From a virus: a stretch of 61,417 bases of DNA. The stretch lies in the IMG/VR virus record IMGVR_UViG_3300042888_003765, positions 1 through 61,417 of that record; one strand, written 5' to 3'. The position numbers and the translations under genes were made by a program. This document shows positions 22,477 to 29,407 of the stretch, piece after piece (the first letter of the stretch is position 1; each line of letters starts with the position of its first letter). The notes beneath the pieces are model-generated. The model made no database searches. It saw only the letters and a list, made by a program, of their open reading frames with translations, and was not told where the DNA came from.

Positions 22477-23338
22477 TTTTTCCTCGTTGATCCAATATAC
22501 TTTTTGCTAAAATAGCCATATAGTGTGCGTTTGGCGTATTCATACATTCGGAAATTATTTTTATTGGGTCGCCAAATGAAAAATGTTCTGGTGATGGGTA
22601 GGAAAACATAGACTTATTGAAATGAGGTGGTACGCCATGTTCGTAATCTATGAACATGGTTTTCTTCCCATCATTCATAATTGAGCAAAGATTATCGACA
22701 TTTAAAATTTGAATATCTTTTTGATAATCAATCATTGCTATGATCCAAGACAATCTGATTGTTTCTTTCCAAATTTCTTTATTTTTGATAATTTGTCCCA
22801 ACATAATTTCTTCTGCGATTAAAATAATTTTCCAAAGAATGGCTGGATGAAATGCATTTATGACAAAAACATTACCGAGGTTTATCCATTTTTCTTGGTA
22901 ATATTCTTTGGTGTTTTTCATTTTTTCCCAAAATCCATTACAGTTTTCTTCGGCAAAATCAAATGTAAAAAATGGATCTTGAGCATATAGAAAAACACGC
23001 TCTTGTTTTATTTTTTTTATTTCATCAATTGGATTTTGTAATACAACATGTGATTTCATTATTACAACTGGCGCATCGATAAGTTTCTTTTCTACAACAA
23101 AATAAATTTGATACAACTCATTGAGGCCAGAAAATCCTTTTTTCTTGCCAAAATCTTCAAAAGCAAATATTTTTTTATGATTTTTAAGATTAATTATTTG
23201 ATCATATCTGTATCTTTTGTCTGAATTATAACAAATTGCAAGATCTTTTTCTATTCTATTTTTTTTGAAACTTTCAATTAAAAGTTCCATTTGCCAATCA
23301 TGATAGGCGCATTGGTTAACACTTACGAAGTAATTCAT
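22469..23338 (-). CDS. Glycosyltransferase-like protein
   Basis: The 289-residue protein opens MNYFVSVNQCAYHDWQMELL, like GT-A proteins beginning with a beta strand and a donor loop. It continues with VVIMKSHVVLQNPIDEIKK where DxD enzymes have their metal site, but Asp-x-Asp is absent (KSH). Later WINLGNVFVINAFHPAILW recalls the acceptor half of such folds. It may be a diverged or inactive transferase. No tag and no Shine-Dalgarno are visible. It overlaps the AdoMet decarboxylase gene by 8 bases, convergently. Confidence 0.6.
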   Translation of the reverse strand: MNYFVSVNQCAYHDWQMELLIESFKKNRIEKDLAICYNSDKRYRYDQIINLKNHKKIFAFEDFGKKKGFSGLNELYQIYFVVEKKLIDAPVVIMKSHVVLQNPIDEIKKIKQERVFLYAQDPFFTFDFAEENCNGFWEKMKNTKEYYQEKWINLGNVFVINAFHPAILWKIILIAEEIMLGQIIKNKEIWKETIRLSWIIAMIDYQKDIQILNVDNLCSIMNDGKKTMFIDYEHGVPPHFNKSMFSYPSPEHFSFGDPIKIISECMNTPNAHYMAILAKSILDQRGKIK

Positions 23339-23353
23339 AATATAAAATAGTAA

Positions 23354-23698
23354 TTATTTACAGTCTTTTGTAAAAAGATAAAACTGTTCATATGTTCTAT
23401 AAACTTCGCTATATGCTACTCCCCAAGAAGCATCATGCGATCTTAGTTCAAATTCTTTATCATTTAAAGAATCATGAAGGTGGTTCCATGCTCGTGCGTG
23501 TGCCCATTCGTGAAGAAGAGTGTCAATTGCTGATCCTTCACTCATTTGATTATTGATTCTTATATAGAATTTTTTATTTTCCAACATGCAGTCGCCGTCT
23601 AGTCCTTTCATTTTCACTCGACGAACTGTAACTGGATAAGCGGGAGGTAATTTTTCCCTTAGCATGGAAACAATTTTTCTATAGACTTCATATCCCAT
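23354..23698 (-). CDS. Small SprT/WLM-like zinc metallopeptidase
   Basis: The 114-residue protein consists almost wholly of a minimal zincin domain. TLLHEWAHARAW gives His63, Glu64 and His67, and SHDASWGVAYSEVYR supplies His88 or Asp89 as third ligand, an arrangement common in small phage metallopeptidases. The preceding DCMLENKKFYIRINNQMSEG forms the usual edge strand. GGAG lies 7 nt before ATG. It is part of a minus-strand run with the glycosyltransferase-like and HAD genes. The substrate is unknown, and unlike the zincin at 2548 it lacks the tag. Confidence 0.8.
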   Translation of the reverse strand: MGYEVYRKIVSMLREKLPPAYPVTVRRVKMKGLDGDCMLENKKFYIRINNQMSEGSAIDTLLHEWAHARAWNHLHDSLNDKEFELRSHDASWGVAYSEVYRTYEQFYLFTKDCK

Positions 23699-23713
23699 TT
23701 GCCTCCAATAGGA

Positions 23714-24265
23714 TCAGAACTCGTGCATGTTACCTGTTACTGCATCATGTATAATTATTCTTTCGATGGTTGATTTTTTTTGTTTTAATTCTTTTGCTAG
23801 TTCAGAAAATTCTTTTATATGTTCTGGTCGATCTTCCCATATTTTTAAAACATTATATTTTGGACTCATTAGTTTAATTAAATTATTTTTTTTAATTTCA
23901 AATATTGTTGATCCAACAGAACCATGTTGTCCAGAAAAAAAATAATGATCAAAAATCATGTCATTGTATTTTAATATTTGAATTATTCTATTTTTAAAAA
24001 AATATGGTCTACCAGTCATTAGGACTACGGTGGAATTTTCATCTGCTGAATCTAATTTTTGATGATTAACAACATTGTTGACATACCAATTTTGATCTGG
24101 TTTTTCTGGAACAACAGGAGGGGACAACGATTCTTTTCGTCCCCACCAGCCTTTAAAGGGCCATTTTTTTCCAGTTGATTTTTCATAGAGTTGCTCGCCT
24201 AATTCTTTATTAGGCGAGTGAAATAAAGTACCATCAAAATCATAAATCATTAGACTTTTTGGCAT
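23714..24265 (-). CDS. HAD-fold, Swiss-Army-Knife RNA-repair-like protein
   Basis: The 183-residue protein starts with the HAD motif LMIYDFDGTLFHSP (Asp9 nucleophile, Asp11). The cap-region GWWGRKESL is typical of the HAD family linked to RNA repair (Swiss Army Knife type), followed by VVLMTGRPYFF (motif II) and KIWEDRPEHIKEF (acidic motif). It is probably a phosphatase, possibly on RNA or nucleotide ends. The polyA/CCA-type nucleotidyltransferase next door and the kinase at 50377 fit a nucleic-acid end-processing theme. Confidence 0.75.
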   Translation of the reverse strand: MPKSLMIYDFDGTLFHSPNKELGEQLYEKSTGKKWPFKGWWGRKESLSPPVVPEKPDQNWYVNNVVNHQKLDSADENSTVVLMTGRPYFFKNRIIQILKYNDMIFDHYFFSGQHGSVGSTIFEIKKNNLIKLMSPKYNVLKIWEDRPEHIKEFSELAKELKQKKSTIERIIIHDAVTGNMHEF

Positions 24266-24299
24266 TTCCGATTCTTTCTGTTAATGTGTGAATCGAATT

Positions 24300-25769
24300 T
24301 TAACATTTATTATTTTTAATTGTATCTTGCCAACGATTCGTTAGCAAGAGTTTATTGATAGAATCAAATTCATTTCCAACTGGTTCTCTTCCTAAAGCAT
24401 GAATATAAATTGGATTAATTTTTTGAACACCAAAGGCATCAATGTTATGACTATTGAGGTCATCACCGTTGAAATTCATGAAATTATCAACTTCATGGCT
24501 ATAGTTGTTGGTAACGTGCATCCACTCTTTAATTTTAGATTTTGTTAAACCAGTGTGGCTTTTTATCATATTGTAAAATTCTGATGAATCGAATTTGTTT
24601 TTACCCCACTGATAAAATTTAACCAGATAAGAAATATCATTTGCTTCTTGTTTGTTCCATCCGCCAGCAATTAGAAGATCTTTTACATCGTTTGGGTTAT
24701 TTTTTCTTAGTACCCAAGCACAAGCCATCCAACGGTCAGACCTTAGATCGGCAGGTATTTCGCTGGGATCAAATTCAATGTTTGGGAACATAAGTCCCAT
24801 AAGCCCTGTTGAATGATATGTGTTTAAAAATTTCTTGGCATCAACATCAGGATTTTCTAAGCCTTTAACAAATTCATCTTTCATTTGTTTTGGATCAATG
24901 CTGGAAAAAATTTCATTTGAATCAATTTTCTTGTTGTATTTTTCGGGGAATTTGCCTTTGCCGTAACGATTGAAATGATTGACCATTCTGAAAATGGTGA
25001 GTGGATCTTCTTCCATTCTTTCACCAAATTTTTCCCCAACAACCTTTAGTTCTCCTGATTTAAGGTGATGAGCGCCGCCAAATGGATCGACTAGATCGCT
25101 ATTTTCTCCATCAGCTTTGGTCAATGGAATATACATGGCATTGATTGTTAAGTCACGATTGGAGGCATCTTCTTCAATGCTGGATGCCATTTTAGCATCT
25201 TCTGGATTAAAGTTTTTACTTTTTGGTGATTTAGATAAAGTTGAAATACGAAAAGGTTGACTTTTGACAACAGCCAGTATTTCCATTTCTTTGCCACGCT
25301 TGTCCCAGCGGCTTGCATAGAAAATTTTTCCACTCTCTACTGTATTGGGCAACTTATCATTTTTTGGTTTATCGCCTTGTGATTTTACTTCTTTAAAGCC
25401 AGCGTTTTTAAGAATCATGCGTATTTCACTGGGAGTTGCATCTGTGACAAGATCATAATTTTTTGGTGTTTTGCCAACAAGGTGATCTCTGACAGCACCA
25501 CCAGTTAAATATAATGATTTCTTTTTTAGTTGTGGCTCAACTTCTCCCTTGTTTTTTTCAATTGTGGTGTAGCCTAAACCAACTTTATCTGAATTAACAA
25601 ATGCTTTGACAATTTTAGCTAAATTAGCATGATTAGACTTATCGATAACAAATGGTAAAAACTCATTATTTCCTTGTTTTTTTTGAAGCTTAACGTGTGA
25701 AGTTACTGTGTTAGAAGAATTTTCTTCACTTTCTTCACGAATTCTAAAATATCTGGAGAATAGGCTCAT
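24300..25769 (-). CDS. PolyA polymerase/CCA-type nucleotidyltransferase with tag-like start
   Basis: The 489-residue protein begins MSLFSRYFRIRE|ESEEN, close to the tag variant of 11062. The head domain follows: LYLTGGAVRDHLVGK (Gly90-Gly91) and TPKNYDLVTDATPSE at about residues 101-115, where the usual catalytic Asp-x-Asp reads Asn-Tyr-Asp. Then come EEDASNRDLTINAMY, which binds the nucleotide, and DPLTIFRMVNHFNRYG of the neck. It should add nucleotides to RNA 3' ends if active; the first Asp being Asn makes that uncertain. AGGA precedes the ATG, after a roughly 28-nt leader from ATAAATA. Confidence 0.8.
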   Translation of the reverse strand: MSLFSRYFRIREESEENSSNTVTSHVKLQKKQGNNEFLPFVIDKSNHANLAKIVKAFVNSDKVGLGYTTIEKNKGEVEPQLKKKSLYLTGGAVRDHLVGKTPKNYDLVTDATPSEIRMILKNAGFKEVKSQGDKPKNDKLPNTVESGKIFYASRWDKRGKEMEILAVVKSQPFRISTLSKSPKSKNFNPEDAKMASSIEEDASNRDLTINAMYIPLTKADGENSDLVDPFGGAHHLKSGELKVVGEKFGERMEEDPLTIFRMVNHFNRYGKGKFPEKYNKKIDSNEIFSSIDPKQMKDEFVKGLENPDVDAKKFLNTYHSTGLMGLMFPNIEFDPSEIPADLRSDRWMACAWVLRKNNPNDVKDLLIAGGWNKQEANDISYLVKFYQWGKNKFDSSEFYNMIKSHTGLTKSKIKEWMHVTNNYSHEVDNFMNFNGDDLNSHNIDAFGVQKINPIYIHALGREPVGNEFDSINKLLLTNRWQDTIKNNKC

Positions 25770-25797
25770 ATTTATTTCCTAGCATAAGATTATACTT

Positions 25798-25804
25798 TAT
25801 TTAT
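25798..25804 (-). promoter_or_regulatory. Putative late promoter (ATAAATA)
   Basis: ATAAATA lies 28 nt upstream of the nucleotidyltransferase ATG 25769, with an AGGA ribosome site in the leader. Confidence 0.35.
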
Positions 25805-25824
25805 CAATAGATCAGCTTTTTTAG

Positions 25825-26121
25825 TTAACTTGGTGGAGATTGTAATTTTAAAAAATACAAAATAGTTGCACCTATAACCATTAATGCTAATTTCCACGCA
25901 CTATCAAAAACTTTTTCCCAAAACCCATTCATATTATCAATTTTTAACTTATATGATTCAAGAGACAACTTCAAATCTATCAATTCTTTTTTTAAGGCTT
26001 TGATTTCTTCAGAAATAGAATCATTGTTTCCAATTAAGTTGTTGATACGTTCATCATGCCTTGAAGATGTCTCAACAAGTGAGTCGATACTTTCTTGTGT
26101 TTGATTTTTAGGCGGTGACAT
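25825..26121 (-). CDS. Coiled-coil protein with C-terminal membrane anchor, 98 aa
   Basis: Residues ~8-65 are a polar coiled coil (SIDSLVETSSRHDERINNL...EEIKALKKELIDLKLSLESYKLK). Residues ~73-92 are a hydrophobic segment (AWKLALMVIGATILYFLKL). This layout resembles XhlA-type lysis accessory proteins of phages, but no lysis enzyme is adjacent. CGGAAAA precedes the ATG. It is divergent from the structural block starting at 26163. Confidence 0.65.
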   Translation of the reverse strand: MSPPKNQTQESIDSLVETSSRHDERINNLIGNNDSISEEIKALKKELIDLKLSLESYKLKIDNMNGFWEKVFDSAWKLALMVIGATILYFLKLQSPPS

Positions 26122-26162
26122 AATTTTCCGTTTCTAGTTCTTTAAACCTATATATTCTAGCC

Positions 26163-26684
26163 ATGAATAACTCAGAAAATATAAAAGAAAAGCCAGAAGT
26201 GGTGATTGCAGAAGAAGTAGCGAATGATATTTCGCAAAACGACGAAGACACCATTGAATCAATGATTCCTTCTATGAATTTAAGTGTTCCTGAAAATGGA
26301 GTACCCAAGGAAAACCATTTGATTTCTGATGAAAAATATTTGGAAGTAATTGATGAAATCATGACCAATATGCGAGAAGATCGAAAAGAAGTCACGAATT
26401 TCATCGATACTTTTTCTAATATGGTTATAAATGATGGCGATGCAACAACTTCAACCAAAGAAGCCTTGGTTAATTTAATTAAAACAAAAGTTGACTTGCA
26501 AGATAAAATGCTCAAGGCAGCAGACTTAATGACAAGACTAAAACTTAAAAACACTTATGCTTATTCTGGCCCACATTTAAATGCTCTACAGCAAAATAAC
26601 ATAAATATTGGGACAGACAATACAAATTTTAATCGCAAAGAAATAATTAGAGCAATCAACCACGCTAAGAAGAAAAAGGAATAA
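26163..26684 (+). CDS. Hypothetical protein at the start of the structural block, 173 aa
   Basis: It starts MNNSENIKEKPEVVIAEEV; the first ~60 residues are acidic and probably disordered. The C-terminal half is helical and ends in a basic segment (VDLQDKMLKAADLMTRLKLKNTYAY...RKEIIRAINHAKKKKE). The stop is 2 nt from the next start, so it is translated with the 26687 gene. It is likely a virion or assembly protein by position. No family recognised. Confidence 0.6.
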   Translation: MNNSENIKEKPEVVIAEEVANDISQNDEDTIESMIPSMNLSVPENGVPKENHLISDEKYLEVIDEIMTNMREDRKEVTNFIDTFSNMVINDGDATTSTKEALVNLIKTKVDLQDKMLKAADLMTRLKLKNTYAYSGPHLNALQQNNINIGTDNTNFNRKEIIRAINHAKKKKE

Positions 26685-26686
26685 AA

Positions 26687-28009
26687 ATGTCAAGACACGC
26701 AATCAATTCATGGCTGGCTGAAGCTTCTGGAGATGTTGCTTCTGGTCAATCCCCAATGGGGCAACCAGATTCTCCTCCTAGTGCTGGTGGGCCACCTGCT
26801 GGCGATCCAAATGCTGCCAACCCATCAACTGAAATGACGCCTCCTGTTGCAGGCCAACAACAAAATAGTCCAGATGCTGCCAATAAATCACAAGAAATGC
26901 CAGATGTGAGTAATGATCCAGCCGCTCCTGACATGCCTGAAAATAAACAAAATCAAGATTTTGAAACTTGGAAAAATGAATTTTTCAAAGAAAGCGTTCG
27001 TGGCGATGTAGGTAAACTAATTGAAATGATTCAAAATATTCGTGACGCAAAACTAGAGCCATATCCACGAAAATTTGTAGAAGACAATCTTCAAATATGT
27101 TTTTTACGTCAAAATGCAAATATAGATAAGGCTTGTAAAAATATTCGCAACAATATAAAGCAAAACCTTGATCAGAACAATCCTTCCGTTAGTGTTGTCA
27201 ATCATATTAACACAGCATTGCAAACTACACCTGATATGAATAATATTTTCATAAAACTTAAAGGATTGCTTGGCATGAAAGGTGATCTACATAGAAAATA
27301 TTTATGCAGCCTTTTAGGAGCCGTTCAAGTTGGAAGCGGTGGCAACAATGAAGATTTAATTTATAACGAAAGAGATTATTCTATTCGTATTTCCACTAGA
27401 TTTAACGATAAGTGGGGTAAGGTTGATATTGGTAAATGGAGCTTGCGTGAAGATGATCCAGAAAGATATTTGACTGAGCCTGAACAAAAAAGAATGGACG
27501 ATGGAAGCCCAGAAGAAAAGGATGTTTTGCGTCGTCGTGTTGTAATGGAAGCAATAGCAGAAACATTCAAAAAACGCTCGTTTATCATCAATGTCGTTGG
27601 CACAGATGGAACCATTCACACACTTGGCTGGGACATGGCGGTTAGTCTGAGAAACGCTTACGCAAACGGCAAATTAATTGTAAAAACAATTCTAGGCGAT
27701 AACAGCGAAGCCATGATTGATGAAGAAGGAACAATCATTCCTTATGTTGACATAAAAATAAAATATGTCAAAGACGCAGAAGGAGGAGTCGATGATGACG
27801 GAAGACCAGCCAAAGAAGAACATGAGTTTATGGAAAGAATTGATGGAATTCTTTTTTTAACAGCACAATTCCCAATTTTAAAAGAAGCCTCTACTTCATT
27901 TGGAGGAATTGTTTTAAAAGAAATTCCATATACAGGAAACCCAAGTGATTTGAATGTTTTAATGAGATGCGTTCCATCAGCACCAGAAATTTTACTTCGC
28001 AATTGTTAA
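26687..28009 (+). CDS. Putative virion protein with tag-like N-terminus, 440 aa
   Basis: It begins MSRHAINSWLAE|ASGD, where INSWLAE fits the capsid-targeting/prohead-cleavage pattern. A long Pro/Gly/Asn-rich linker follows to about residue 95. The remainder is folded: helical at about 95-215, then mixed (YSIRISTRFNDKWGKVDIGKWSLREDD; VVMEAIAETFKKRSFIINVVGTDGTIHTLGW; LIVKTILGDNSEAMIDEEGTI). AAGGA precedes the ATG. I infer a head-associated protein processed during maturation. No family recognised. Confidence 0.65.
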   Translation: MSRHAINSWLAEASGDVASGQSPMGQPDSPPSAGGPPAGDPNAANPSTEMTPPVAGQQQNSPDAANKSQEMPDVSNDPAAPDMPENKQNQDFETWKNEFFKESVRGDVGKLIEMIQNIRDAKLEPYPRKFVEDNLQICFLRQNANIDKACKNIRNNIKQNLDQNNPSVSVVNHINTALQTTPDMNNIFIKLKGLLGMKGDLHRKYLCSLLGAVQVGSGGNNEDLIYNERDYSIRISTRFNDKWGKVDIGKWSLREDDPERYLTEPEQKRMDDGSPEEKDVLRRRVVMEAIAETFKKRSFIINVVGTDGTIHTLGWDMAVSLRNAYANGKLIVKTILGDNSEAMIDEEGTIIPYVDIKIKYVKDAEGGVDDDGRPAKEEHEFMERIDGILFLTAQFPILKEASTSFGGIVLKEIPYTGNPSDLNVLMRCVPSAPEILLRNC

Positions 28010-28086
28010 CATATTTGACTTAAAGATCGTAAATAGTAATTGATTAGTTTTACAGAAATATAAACCAAAAAGCAATTAGGGGAAAA

Positions 28087-28563
28087 ATGAAAGTTTTTCT
28101 TGAATTTATTGATAGAAAACAGCGGGAAGCAAAAAGACAATTGAAAATTGTCGAAAAATCTCTTCGCAAAGGTAAATTGCACGTTTATTCACACATAGAA
28201 GACGATGATCCACATCTTTTTGTCAAAGCGAATAATAAAAAGTTAAGTTTTGAAGGTATAAGAATTTATCATATTGGCGATGGGATTGCATATAGAGTGC
28301 AAAAACTTGAAAAAACAGAGCCTTATGGTAAATCATATGCGCTCAATGTCGAAGAAATGTACAATGACTTTATGAGCGAAAACATGGATGAAAAAGAAGC
28401 CGCCGAAAAAGTTATGGAGGCAATGGTAAATGAAATAAAGAAATTTTTCCACCATAGCGCACAAGCAGAAGATAAATTGAGAACTGGACAGAAAGATGGA
28501 GTAGGAATGATTGTAAAAACAGGCGGATCTGATTACAGCAGCACTGTTTTAAATAGAATCTAA
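28087..28563 (+). CDS. Hypothetical protein, 158 aa
   Basis: It starts MKVFLEFIDRKQREAKRQLK after AGGGGAAAA. The N-terminus is basic and helical and loosely resembles the tag, but without a good cleavage site. The middle is a beta-rich domain (HVYSHIEDDDPHLFVKANNKKLSFEGIRIYHIGDGIAYRVQ). The C-terminus is helical, ending in a Gly/Ser tail. It sits between the putative virion gene and the small membrane gene. No family recognised. Confidence 0.6.
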   Translation: MKVFLEFIDRKQREAKRQLKIVEKSLRKGKLHVYSHIEDDDPHLFVKANNKKLSFEGIRIYHIGDGIAYRVQKLEKTEPYGKSYALNVEEMYNDFMSENMDEKEAAEKVMEAMVNEIKKFFHHSAQAEDKLRTGQKDGVGMIVKTGGSDYSSTVLNRI

Positions 28564-28571
28564 GGAGCAAT

Positions 28572-28763
28572 GTGGAAGACAAAGTAAAATATCAAAATGA
28601 AACTGATGACACAATAGCTTTAATTATGGCTATTTTTCTTCCGCCACTTGGCGTTGTAATTAAAAGAGGAATAGATATTCAACTTGTTATAAACATTGTT
28701 TTGACTATGTTTGGATGGTTCCCGGGAATAATTCATGCTCTTTATGTTATTTTAAAAAAATAA
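28572..28763 (+). CDS. Pmp3/UPF0057-like small membrane protein, 63 aa (GTG start)
   Basis: The GTG at 28572 is supported by GGAG 6-7 nt upstream and gives MEDKVKYQNETDDTIALIMAIFLPPLGVVIKRG. The two hydrophobic segments with the IFLPPLGVV turn and FGWFPGIIHALYVILKK match the Pmp3 (UPF0057) family of small two-helix membrane proteins, linked in cells to membrane potential and stress. A phage copy could alter the host membrane during infection. A strong terminator follows 17 nt after the stop. Confidence 0.8.
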   Translation: MEDKVKYQNETDDTIALIMAIFLPPLGVVIKRGIDIQLVINIVLTMFGWFPGIIHALYVILKK

Positions 28764-28780
28764 TTTGCCCAATTTCACTA

Positions 28781-28810
28781 AAAGCCCTGCATTAATGCAG
28801 GGCTTTTTTT
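28781..28810 (+). terminator. Intrinsic terminator
   Basis: AAAGCCCTGCA (28781-28791) pairs with TGCAGGGCTTT (28796-28806), followed by a T-run. It ends the 26163-28763 unit. Confidence 0.9.
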
Positions 28811-28824
28811 ATTTAAACATTTTA

Positions 28825-28832
28825 AATACATA
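28825..28832 (+). promoter_or_regulatory. Putative leaderless late promoter variant (AATACATA)
   Basis: AATACATA, AAATT, then ATG 28838. No ribosome site, and it comes right after a terminator, so a promoter is needed here. Confidence 0.45.
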
Positions 28833-28837
28833 AAATT

Positions 28838-29323
28838 ATGGCAGTACCTTTTATTGACGCAATGTTGCCGGGAGATAAGGCATCACCAAATAAACCAATA
28901 GGTCGTGGAAGTCTTATTACATTTAATTATATTTTCCACAAATCTGGACACGATCCCTATCCAGTAGTATTGGTAACAGATATTTGGCCTAACTATATTC
29001 GTGGTATAAACTTAAATTATTTAACATTCCCAACTATCAAAAAAATGGTATTTCCAGCACCAAATCAAACAGTTTGCGATAACCCATCATTCACATATCA
29101 ATATATAAAAGGTAGTGAATATATAGTTTCAGCATTCCGTCAGTATAAGCGCAATGGAATTCAGCGATTAAAAAAACTAGACTGCGCTTTTATAGTAAAA
29201 GCTCTTGGACTTTCTCGGTCTTTTGATCCAAATGAGATAGAAGCAATTCGTAGATCAGTTCGAGAGCAAATTCGCCAGCTAGCTAATGTAAGAGCAGCAC
29301 CCACTGGTGAAATGACGGTATAA
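28838..29323 (+). CDS. Probable virion/tail-associated protein, 161 aa
   Basis: It begins MAVPFIDAMLPGDKASPNKP. The core VVLVTDIWPNYIRGINLNYLTFPTIKKM resembles a conserved small virion-associated family of T4-like phages with a GLNLHYL-type motif, though I cannot name the protein. The C-terminus is helical and basic. It stands directly before the tape measure gene and is transcribed from its own putative promoter, so tail or neck assembly is likely. Confidence 0.6.
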   Translation: MAVPFIDAMLPGDKASPNKPIGRGSLITFNYIFHKSGHDPYPVVLVTDIWPNYIRGINLNYLTFPTIKKMVFPAPNQTVCDNPSFTYQYIKGSEYIVSAFRQYKRNGIQRLKKLDCAFIVKALGLSRSFDPNEIEAIRRSVREQIRQLANVRAAPTGEMTV

Positions 29324-29337
29324 ATAAATTATCTTTT

Positions 29338-29362
29338 TATTCGATAAGTGTTTTATCGAATA
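29338..29362 (+). terminator. Possible hairpin upstream of tape measure gene
   Basis: TATTCGATAA (29338-29347) pairs perfectly with TTATCGAATA (29353-29362) around a 5-nt loop. There is no T-run after it, so it may be a weak terminator or processing site. Confidence 0.4.
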
Positions 29363-29373
29363 CTAAATACTCA

Positions 29374-29381
29374 TATAAATA
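29374..29381 (+). promoter_or_regulatory. Perfect TATAAATA late promoter of the tail module
   Basis: An exact T4 late -10 match 26 nt before ATG 29408 and just after the hairpin. It probably drives the tape measure and baseplate genes. Confidence 0.6.
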
Positions 29382-29407
29382 AAGACAATTATTTAATTTA
29401 GGCGTTC

